Shown here: positions 52,592 through 59,772 of the stretch, in pieces
Layout of the letters: every line of letters begins with the position of its first letter
How positions within the stretch are numbered: position 1 is the first letter of the stretch
Assembly (NCBI RefSeq): GCF_019145355.1
Contig: NZ_JAHSTY010000001.1
Coordinates: 620,001-684,000 of the forward strand
DNA length: 64,000 bases
Origin: Pseudomonas azadiae
GTDB taxonomy: Bacteria > Pseudomonadota > Gammaproteobacteria > Pseudomonadales > Pseudomonadaceae
Direction: 5' to 3'
Program-made: the position numbers and the translations under genes
Notes under the pieces: generated by a model
What the model was told of the DNA's origin: nothing
What the model saw: only the letters and a program-made list of their open reading frames with translations
Databases searched by the model: none

Positions 52592-53752
52592 ATGAATCTG
52601 TTGAAAGTCGCCATTTGTGGTGGTGGCAGGACCGGCCATCTCAACGCCATCCTGTTCAAACAGCTGCCCAATGTTCAGGTTTCGATGCTCACCCGTAATC
52701 CGGAGATCATCGAACAGCACGCCCGCCACACGCCGATGCAGGCTTTGTTGCCCGACGGCTTAACCTTGACTGCTCGACTGGACCGGGTGACCGCCGACGC
52801 GCAAGCAGCGATTGAAGATGCCGACATCGTCATCATTACCGTACCCGCCCACGTCCGCCCACAAACCCTGCAGGCCATCGTGCCGCATCTGAGCGCGAAC
52901 AAACCGGTGTACATCGGCGCTATTCCGGGCTTCTGCGGTTTCGACTGGCTGGCCGAAGCCATCCTGCCCGATCGCCCGAACCTGGTGATCTGGGGCATGA
53001 AAGACGTCCCCCATACCGCATTCGAGCTGACGCCGGGACGCTCGATCAAAATGGGCGGAGGCAAGAGCCAGCTGTATGTGGCGACCCATTCCCGCGAGTC
53101 GCAGGCGTCCCGTCAGCAATTGCAGGGCATTCTGGCCCGCTTGTACGGCCCGTGCGTGAGCATGCTCGACCACTACCTGGAAATCACCCTGACCCCGGGT
53201 AACCCGATCATGCACAGCTCGGTGATCTACGGGCTGATCGGACCTTATGGCCAGTGGCACCGCAAGATTTTCCCGCAACGCATGTGCTGGTGGTCCGAGT
53301 GTCCGGAGCTGGGTGCCTACTTCCTCGAACGCATGGATCAGGAAAGCCAGGCGCTGTGCGCGGTGATCAGCCAGCGCCTGGGCATCGACCTGTCCTCGGT
53401 CAAATCCTTGAAACAGGAAATCGTCGAGGCCTACGGTGACCAGATCCGCGACCAGAGCAGCATGCTGTCGATTCTGCGCACCAATCAGGCCTACAACAAT
53501 ATTCTCGCACCGATGGTGCCGGCCGCCGACAACCGCGCCGGCTACGTCATCGAGCGCGAGAGCCGCGCCTTCAATGAAGACATCGCCTATGGGCTGGTGC
53601 TGCTAGTGGAAATGGCCAAGCGCTTCGACCTTAAGGTGCCCTACATCGAGGAAGTCTTGCAGTGGAGCATTGCCTACATGCAAGGCCTGCGCGACTCGGC
53701 GCTCGACTACTTCCCACGCCACTGGCCACGCGCGGCAAACGCCGCGGCTTGA
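52592..53752 (+). CDS. Octopine/opine dehydrogenase family protein
   Basis: NAD(P)-dependent dehydrogenase of 386 residues. The N-terminal Rossmann motif is VAICGGGRTGHLNAILF, with ADIVIITVPAHVRPQTLQAI further on. The C-terminal octopine-dehydrogenase domain has the family segment DHYLEITLTPGNPIMHSS with the catalytic His. These enzymes reductively couple an amino acid to a 2-oxo acid, or do the reverse. In staphyloferrin B synthesis the step after SbnA is NAD-dependent cleavage of a secondary amine to diaminopropionate and 2-oxoglutarate by SbnB, a different family. This protein holds the SbnB position, so it probably performs that reverse-opine reaction (inference). An opine-type metallophore is an alternative. 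Confidence 0.82.
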   Translation: MNLLKVAICGGGRTGHLNAILFKQLPNVQVSMLTRNPEIIEQHARHTPMQALLPDGLTLTARLDRVTADAQAAIEDADIVIITVPAHVRPQTLQAIVPHLSANKPVYIGAIPGFCGFDWLAEAILPDRPNLVIWGMKDVPHTAFELTPGRSIKMGGGKSQLYVATHSRESQASRQQLQGILARLYGPCVSMLDHYLEITLTPGNPIMHSSVIYGLIGPYGQWHRKIFPQRMCWWSECPELGAYFLERMDQESQALCAVISQRLGIDLSSVKSLKQEIVEAYGDQIRDQSSMLSILRTNQAYNNILAPMVPAADNRAGYVIERESRAFNEDIAYGLVLLVEMAKRFDLKVPYIEEVLQWSIAYMQGLRDSALDYFPRHWPRAANAAA

Positions 53753-53788
53753 TCTCTTCAATTCAATTCCGACGAGCAGACCGCTGAT

Positions 53789-55639
53789 ATGGACGACTTC
53801 AAGACACTGATTGCCTACTCCCGCAAAAATGCCATGCGACGCTTGATTCGCTGCCTTTTCGCGGAAAATATTCTCGACCGTTCGGCCCTGGTTTTTTCCG
53901 CCGAAGGTGACCAGGCCAGCTACCCACTCAAGGGCAGCCGCGCCCACCTGGTTTTTTCCGACATAGCCAAAGGCCCTGCCGACACCGTGGTCCATGACGG
54001 TGACGTGGTGCTGGTCACTGACGAAGGCGTACGCCAGGTCATCACCAGCCATCAGGACATGCTCGATGTGCTGCGCGACAGCTTCGACTTCGCCCCCACT
54101 GATGAGGGTATGAGCGGGCTCAAGGCCGACATGGAAAACAGCCTGACCAACGACGCACATGCCCGCCAACATCGCCAGCAATGGAACGCCCGGCTGCAAA
54201 AAGCCGCCAGGGATCAGGGGCTCGATAGCCTCACCGACTACCTGCGCCAGCATCTCAAGACCAAGGATGCTGCGATCTTGCTCGACCAGTGGGGTTCGCT
54301 GGAAGGCCATCCGTATTACCCGACATGGAAGGCGCGCCCTGGCTTGACTGATGAGGAGGTCGAGCAACTCTCGCCGGAGTTCAACGCACAGGTCCCCCTG
54401 CGTATCGCGGCGTTGCGAGCCGATCATGCAAAGAGCGAAAGCATGCCGCACGTGAGCGACTACCGCACCTGGTTCGCCGAGAATTTTCCGGCCCAATGGG
54501 TGCAATGGAAAGCCTCGCTCAACAGCAAGGGCCTGGATGAAAATCAGTGGCTGCCATTGCCGATCCATAGCTGGCATTTGCAGGCCTATGTGCTGGAAAA
54601 CTTCGCGGCGGAAATCGAAAACGGCATCCTGATCATCGACGGACCGGATATTCCAACCCTGCCGACCATGTCGTACCGCACGATGATGCCGGCGCTGGAC
54701 GAATGCGCGCCGTTGATCAAGCTGCCCATTGCCGTGTGGATGACCAGCGAACTGCGCAGCCTGCAAGCCAAGTCGATTCACATGGGACCGCGCATCAGCG
54801 CGGTGATCGAAAAAATACTGGAGACCGAAAACGGCTTCGACCAGCGCCTGGAAATCTTCCCGGAAGAAATCGGCGTGCGTTACAGGAACGCGATCACTCA
54901 AGACGATCATCCCGGCCGTCATCTGTCAGTGGTCTATCGCGCGAGTCAGCCAGCGTTCGAACGCAGCGACGATTGCCTGCCGATTACCGTGGCGTCATTG
55001 TTCACTCGATTACCGGGTAGCGGTCGGCCGCTGTTCACCGAACTGATCGAGCGTGATGGCGTGCGAGCGGATGCCGCACACGTTGAAAACTGGTTCCGCG
55101 ACTATGCCAGGGTGGTCACCCACCCGGTGGTGGCGATCTATTTGTTGTATGGCGTTGCACTTGAAGCCCACCAGCAAAACACCATGGTGCTGTTTTCCTC
55201 CGATGGCAAAGCACGTAGTCTGCTGATCCGCGATTTTGGCGACGGCCGCACGTATGCGCCACTGCTGGAAGGACGCGGCTACAGCCTGGCGCCGCATGTG
55301 CAGCCGGGTATTCTACCGACGGTGTTCGCAGGCGACATTGAACCGGTGCGCATGTTCGTGCTTGACGCGGCGTTCCTCACCCACCTGCATGAAATCGCCC
55401 TTTGGCTGACCAAGGAGTATGGGTTGAACAACACGCGGCTGTGGCAGATATTGCGCGAGGAAACCGACCTTGCGTTCGAAGCCGTGCGCGACCGCGTCGA
55501 ACCCGCGCTGTGGGAAACCGAGCACAAGGCGTTCGTGGAAGATCCATGGCCGACCCGGTCGTTGCTGCGCATGCATCTGATGCAGTACTCCAACTATCGT
55601 TTGCAACACACCCTGTCCAACCCGCTCGCCAGCGTTTAA
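53789..55639 (+). CDS. NIS siderophore synthetase (IucA/IucC family)
   Basis: ATP-dependent, NRPS-independent siderophore synthetase of 616 residues, full length for the family. The IucA/IucC domain contains EGHPYYPTWKARPGL at about residue 171 (family GHPxxPxxKxRxG), PLPIHSWHLQAYVLENFA and KSIHMGPRISAVIEKIL in the adenylate-forming region. The C-terminal FhuF-like part shows VALEAHQQNTMVLFSSDGKA and LIRDFGDGRTYAPLLEG. It would activate a citrate carboxylate and couple it to an amine. It is the only such synthetase in the window, 36 bp after the dehydrogenase gene; others may lie beyond the right edge. Confidence 0.92.
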   Translation: MDDFKTLIAYSRKNAMRRLIRCLFAENILDRSALVFSAEGDQASYPLKGSRAHLVFSDIAKGPADTVVHDGDVVLVTDEGVRQVITSHQDMLDVLRDSFDFAPTDEGMSGLKADMENSLTNDAHARQHRQQWNARLQKAARDQGLDSLTDYLRQHLKTKDAAILLDQWGSLEGHPYYPTWKARPGLTDEEVEQLSPEFNAQVPLRIAALRADHAKSESMPHVSDYRTWFAENFPAQWVQWKASLNSKGLDENQWLPLPIHSWHLQAYVLENFAAEIENGILIIDGPDIPTLPTMSYRTMMPALDECAPLIKLPIAVWMTSELRSLQAKSIHMGPRISAVIEKILETENGFDQRLEIFPEEIGVRYRNAITQDDHPGRHLSVVYRASQPAFERSDDCLPITVASLFTRLPGSGRPLFTELIERDGVRADAAHVENWFRDYARVVTHPVVAIYLLYGVALEAHQQNTMVLFSSDGKARSLLIRDFGDGRTYAPLLEGRGYSLAPHVQPGILPTVFAGDIEPVRMFVLDAAFLTHLHEIALWLTKEYGLNNTRLWQILREETDLAFEAVRDRVEPALWETEHKAFVEDPWPTRSLLRMHLMQYSNYRLQHTLSNPLASV

Positions 55640-55652
55640 CCGAGGTCGTCCC

Positions 55653-56897
55653 ATGTCCCATGCAGGTGTCATCCAGGGTTCGAGGGTACGAATCCTGATT
55701 TATCTTCTGTTTGCGATCCAGTTGGTGTCCATGGGCGCAATGGAGATGAGCGGGCCGTTCTGGCCTGTCCATCTGCGTGGGCTGACCTCTTCGGAGTCGG
55801 TGTTCAGCTTCGCCAGCATCGCCGTGTACGTCGGGCCGATGCTCGGCATTATTCTGACCAGTGCATTCTGGGGCCGTATCGGCGATCGATATGGCCATAA
55901 GTTGATGATGATCCGCGCCCTCGCCGGCTTGTCGTTGACCCAGCTTGGGCTGGCCCTTTTCAGCGATATCTGGGTCATTTTGATCCTGCGTTTTCTGCAA
56001 GGCGCGTTCGCCGGCTACATCGCCCCGGCGCAGGCTTACGGCGTGAGTATCGAAGCGCCTTCGCGGCGAGCCCGGCTTTTCGCGATCCTGCAAATTTCGA
56101 CCAACGTCGGCTCCTTGCTGGGCGCAGTCGTGGGCGGGTTGATCCTCGATTACGCGACGTTCTTCTGGATCAACATTATCGCGTCGGCATTGTGTGCGCT
56201 GTGCACCGTGATCGCGGCCGTGACCCTGCCGGATGTACCGCCAGTGCAGAAAGCACCGAGGGCGGACAAGGCAACGCCGGCGAGCCGATCAGGCAATATC
56301 TGGCAAGGCTCCCCGTTACTGTCGCTGCTCGGCGTGATGGGCATTCTGCTGTTGGCGCGAATGCTGCCGCAGACCTCTTTTTCGTTGTACGTCAGTTCGG
56401 TATTTGCCGTCAGCAACTCGGTGGTCGGCCTGTGCTACGGCTTGCTGGCGCTGGGTTTCATTCTTTCGGCCACGGCGTGGTCGCGTTATTTCGAACACCG
56501 CACTCAACAGCAAACCCTGCAGCGCATGACCTACGTGGTGATCGGCTGCATCGCCCTCACGGCTGTGGCCGGGGTCACGCGTAATCCTGTGGTGTTTGTC
56601 GTTGCCTACTTCATATGGGGCGTGCTGTTGGGGGCTACCACACCGGTGCTGATGGCCCTGATCTCGAAAACCGCCGATAGCTCGCAACAGGGCCATGTAC
56701 TGGGGATTGCCCAAGGCACCGCGCAATTCGCCTCGATTGCCGGCATCTCGGCCGGCGGTTTGCTTAGCCAGGTCTATGGCTTGCAGTACACCTACCTGTT
56801 CGTTTGCCTGGCCTACGTGGTGGCGCTGATACCGATTGCTGCGTTGCACTACTGGCCTGCGGCTATGCAACCGAGTCATGCCCCACCCGGGGATTGA
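55653..56897 (+). CDS. MFS transporter, probable siderophore exporter
   Basis: Inner-membrane permease of 414 residues with about twelve hydrophobic segments. The N-terminal ILIYLLFAIQLVSMGAMEMS and the motif-A loop GRIGDRYGHKLMMIRALAG are typical of drug/siderophore efflux MFS proteins such as SbnD. A central cytoplasmic loop (VPPVQKAPRADKATPASRSG) separates the halves. It follows the synthetase by 13 bp with gagg ahead of the ATG, so it probably exports the finished siderophore. Confidence 0.88.
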   Translation: MSHAGVIQGSRVRILIYLLFAIQLVSMGAMEMSGPFWPVHLRGLTSSESVFSFASIAVYVGPMLGIILTSAFWGRIGDRYGHKLMMIRALAGLSLTQLGLALFSDIWVILILRFLQGAFAGYIAPAQAYGVSIEAPSRRARLFAILQISTNVGSLLGAVVGGLILDYATFFWINIIASALCALCTVIAAVTLPDVPPVQKAPRADKATPASRSGNIWQGSPLLSLLGVMGILLLARMLPQTSFSLYVSSVFAVSNSVVGLCYGLLALGFILSATAWSRYFEHRTQQQTLQRMTYVVIGCIALTAVAGVTRNPVVFVVAYFIWGVLLGATTPVLMALISKTADSSQQGHVLGIAQGTAQFASIAGISAGGLLSQVYGLQYTYLFVCLAYVVALIPIAALHYWPAAMQPSHAPPGD

Positions 56898-56912
56898 GTA
56901 AGGAGCTTGCCT

Positions 56913-58097
56913 TTGAACATTGAACAACTGCGCGCCGACACGCCCGCTGTCGCGCAACTGATCCACTTCAACAATGCCGGCGCGGCGCTGATGCCCGCAC
57001 CAGTGATCGCCACCATGACTCGCCACATTCAGCGTGAAGCAACATTTGGCGGATATGAAGCAGCCGGCCAGCAGGCGGTTGAACTGGAAAACGTCTATAG
57101 CGCCATCAGTCGCCTGGTCAACGCACGGCCCGATGAGATTGCGGTGATCGAAAACGCCACCCGCGCCTGGGACATGGCCTTTTATTCGTTGCCGTTGAAA
57201 ACCGGCGACGTGGTGCTGACCTCGACCACCGAATACGCCGGCAACTACATTCCCTATCTGCAACTCAAGCACAAGCGTGGCATCGAGATACGCACCATTC
57301 CCAATGATGAACAGGGCCAGGTGTCGCTGTCGGCCTTAAAGGAGATGCTGGACGACGATCGCGTTGCGCTGATCTCCCTGCCGGTGATCGCCACCAATGG
57401 CGGACCGGTGCAGCCCATTGAGCAGATCGGCGCCCTTGCCCGCACGGCCGGCGTGCTGTTTCTGCTCGATGCCTGCCAGGGCGTCGGGCAGATGCCCATC
57501 GACGTGAAGAAAATCGGTTGTCACATGCTCGCGGCCACCAGCCGTAAATACTTGCGTGGCCCGCGTGGAATGGGATTTTTGTATGTCGAGAGAGCGCTGT
57601 GCCAGAACCTGGAGCCGGCCTTTCTCGACCTGCATGCCGCGTCCCTGCTGACGGCCGACGCGTACAGGATCCGCGCTGATGCACGCCGTTTCGAGAACTG
57701 GGAATGCAACGTCGCGGCGAAGCTGGGCCTCGGCGCGGCGGTCGAGTATGCCCTTGCGCAAGGCATCGAGCCGATGTGGCAACGCATTCAACAACTGGCC
57801 GGGTACCTGCGCGGGCAACTGGCGCAGATTCCGGGCATCACGCCACGTGACCTGGGCCTTCAGCAGTCAGGCATCGTGACCTTTACGCATCGGGACAGCA
57901 GCGCCGAGCAGGTTCAACAGTGGCTGGCCGGTCAGGAAAAACGCATCAATGTCAGCACCTCTACAGCCCGCTCAACCCTGCTGGACATGCAGAACCGGAA
58001 CTTGCTCGAGGTCAGCCGCGCCTCTGTGCATGCTTACAACACCGAGGCGGAAATCGACACGATGATCGCCGCATTACGCGGTTTGCCAAATGCCTGA
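56913..58097 (+). CDS. Class V aminotransferase-fold PLP enzyme (cysteine desulfurase/isopenicillin-N epimerase-like)
   Basis: Fold-I PLP protein of 394 residues. The PLP-binding lysine is in HMLAATSRKYLRGPRGMGF, with cofactor contacts LFLLDACQGVGQMPIDVKK and VIENATRAWDMAFYSLPL. The start is probably a TTG, 7 bp after aggag; no ATG is usable. It lies 15 bp after the exporter gene and ends the biosynthetic part of the operon. Staphyloferrin B, achromobactin and rhizoferrin pathways use no enzyme of this class as far as I recall, so its role here (lyase, racemase or transaminase) is open. Confidence 0.83.
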   Translation: MNIEQLRADTPAVAQLIHFNNAGAALMPAPVIATMTRHIQREATFGGYEAAGQQAVELENVYSAISRLVNARPDEIAVIENATRAWDMAFYSLPLKTGDVVLTSTTEYAGNYIPYLQLKHKRGIEIRTIPNDEQGQVSLSALKEMLDDDRVALISLPVIATNGGPVQPIEQIGALARTAGVLFLLDACQGVGQMPIDVKKIGCHMLAATSRKYLRGPRGMGFLYVERALCQNLEPAFLDLHAASLLTADAYRIRADARRFENWECNVAAKLGLGAAVEYALAQGIEPMWQRIQQLAGYLRGQLAQIPGITPRDLGLQQSGIVTFTHRDSSAEQVQQWLAGQEKRINVSTSTARSTLLDMQNRNLLEVSRASVHAYNTEAEIDTMIAALRGLPNA

Positions 58098-58147
58098 ACA
58101 GGACACCAATCTGCGCTTGCGTCGTAGCCGGGTTGTAAACTAGCATT

Positions 58148-58166
58148 AGGAATACTTCTCAATTGC
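58148..58166 (-). promoter_or_regulatory. Fur-box-like sequence upstream of fecI-type gene
   Basis: Minus-strand reading gcaattgagaagtattcct, with the characteristic ttgagaa core and 10 of 19 consensus matches by eye. It lies 17 bp before the sigma-factor start codon in an 85-bp gap, where an iron-repressed promoter for the regulatory pair is expected. Confidence 0.45.
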
Positions 58167-58182
58167 ATGAAAATCTGCAGCC

Positions 58183-58698
58183 ATGAGCGAATCCCTTCCA
58201 GCGAATAGCGACAACCACCTGCGCGTGATCGAAGCCCTGTACAGCGGCCATCATGGCTGGCTGTACGCGACGCTACGAAAAAAACTGGGGAACGCCATGG
58301 ATGCGGCGGATCTGGCGCAGGACACTTTCACGCGCATCCTTGCCTCTCAGGTCACCGTCATTGAGCAACCGCGTGCCTATTTAACCTGTGTGGCCAAGGG
58401 CATTCTGGTCAACTGGTACCAGCGCAAGGCACTGGAACGCGCCTATCTGGACGCCCTCGCCCATTTGCCCGAGCCGCAAGTGCCTTCGCCGGAATTGCGT
58501 TTCATGGTGCTGGAAACCCTGCACGAAATCGACGCGATGCTCGACGCGCTGCCGCCGCTGGTCAAAAAGGCCTTTCTGCTGTCCCAGATAAGCGGCTTGA
58601 AATACGCCGACGTCGCCGAGCAGTTGGGTGTTTCGCTGATCACTGTCAAACGCTACATGAAGCAAGCCTTCGTGCAATGCCTGTTGCTGGTGGAGTGA
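58183..58698 (+). CDS. FecI-type ECF sigma factor
   Basis: Extracytoplasmic-function sigma factor of 171 residues. Region 2 is seen in YATLRKKLGNAMDAADLAQD with TFTRILASQ; region 4 in LDALPPLVKKAFLLSQISGL and YADVAEQLGVSLITVKRYMK. This is the iron-starvation group that partners with FecR-type regulators and STN-containing receptors. It is followed immediately by the FecR-like gene and then the STN receptor, the classical fecI-fecR-fecA order. It should transcribe the receptor operon once the ferric siderophore is sensed. Confidence 0.93.
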   Translation: MSESLPANSDNHLRVIEALYSGHHGWLYATLRKKLGNAMDAADLAQDTFTRILASQVTVIEQPRAYLTCVAKGILVNWYQRKALERAYLDALAHLPEPQVPSPELRFMVLETLHEIDAMLDALPPLVKKAFLLSQISGLKYADVAEQLGVSLITVKRYMKQAFVQCLLLVE

Positions 58699-59676
58699 AT
58701 GCTCACTCGCGGCCATGAGCCGCACCTCGGTCATCAGGCCCTGGAAGAAGCCGCCGACTGGTTGATCCGCATGACTGAGGGCGAGCTCAATGAGACCGAA
58801 CGCGGCGAATGGGAATGCTGGAAACTCAGCACGCCCGAGCGTGGTCGTGCATGGGCGCGCGCGCAATTATTGCAGACCAAACTCGGCGGACTGCCACCGT
58901 CATTGGCGATGTCGGCACTCGACCGCCCAGGCAGCCCGGAGCGGCGCGCGGCACTGGGTAAACTGGCGATGATGCTGGCGATCCTGCCGGCCGGCTGGGG
59001 CAGCTGGAAGCTGGCAGAAACCCAGCAATGGTCGGCCGACTATCGCACCGCAGTGGGCCAGCAACGCGAGCTGACCCTGGCCGACGGTTCAACAATCACC
59101 CTGAACACCGACACGTCGATCGACGTGCTGTTCGACACCAACCAACGGCTCATTCACCTGCGCGAAGGCGAAATACTGGTACAGACCGCTGCGGACATCG
59201 CCCCTCTGGTTCGGCCTTTTCTGATCAGCACCCGGCAGGGCCGCATGCAAGCGCTGGGCACGCGTTTCAGCGTGCGCGAGCTGCAATCGCGTACTCACCT
59301 TGCCGTGCTCGAAGGCGCGGTGAAAGTCGAGCTGGCCGAAAATCGCCAGACCACGCCGCTGATCATCAGTGCCGGTCAGCGCACGGACTTCACTTGCGAC
59401 ACCTTTGGCCAGGTCACCGCCGCCGACCGCTATGTCGGCGCCTGGGCCCAAGGCATGCTGATGGCCGACAACATGCGCCTGGCCGACTTCGTCGCCGAGT
59501 TCACGCGCTATCGCCGCGGTTTTGTGCGCTTCGATCCGGCGCTCGCCAATCTGCGTATTTCCGGCGCCTACCCGATCAGAGACAGCCAGCGCACCTTGAA
59601 CATGCTGGCGCAAACCTACCCGATCCTCGTCAGCGGCCGCCTGAATGGCTACTGGGTCATGCTGTCCCCCGCCTGA
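58699..59676 (+). CDS. FecR-type sigma regulator
   Basis: Inner-membrane anti-sigma/sigma-activator of 325 residues. The cytoplasmic N-terminal DUF4880-like region (ALEEAADWLIRMTEGELNET to STPERGRAWARAQ) precedes a membrane segment around residues 92-108. The periplasmic FecR domain follows (QQRELTLADGSTITLNTDTS, STRQGRMQALGTRFSVREL), ending with the C-terminal receptor-contact domain (RISGAYPIRDSQRTLNMLA). Its ATG directly follows the sigma-factor TGA. It should relay occupancy of the STN receptor encoded next. Confidence 0.92.
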   Translation: MLTRGHEPHLGHQALEEAADWLIRMTEGELNETERGEWECWKLSTPERGRAWARAQLLQTKLGGLPPSLAMSALDRPGSPERRAALGKLAMMLAILPAGWGSWKLAETQQWSADYRTAVGQQRELTLADGSTITLNTDTSIDVLFDTNQRLIHLREGEILVQTAADIAPLVRPFLISTRQGRMQALGTRFSVRELQSRTHLAVLEGAVKVELAENRQTTPLIISAGQRTDFTCDTFGQVTAADRYVGAWAQGMLMADNMRLADFVAEFTRYRRGFVRFDPALANLRISGAYPIRDSQRTLNMLAQTYPILVSGRLNGYWVMLSPA

Positions 59677-59772
59677 GTCAGAAAAAATCGCCGTACAGGT
59701 GATACTTTTTTTGCGGTCGACTGGCTATTAGGGAGAAGCACCTTACCGTCCTGTTTATAGGTCCATCCATTC

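Noticed and set aside
52592..53752. Possibility that the dehydrogenase makes a pseudopaline/staphylopine-type metallophore
   Set aside because: Not excluded, but the CntL-type nicotianamine synthase-like partner is absent and an NIS synthetase is present, so a diaminopropionate role is preferred.
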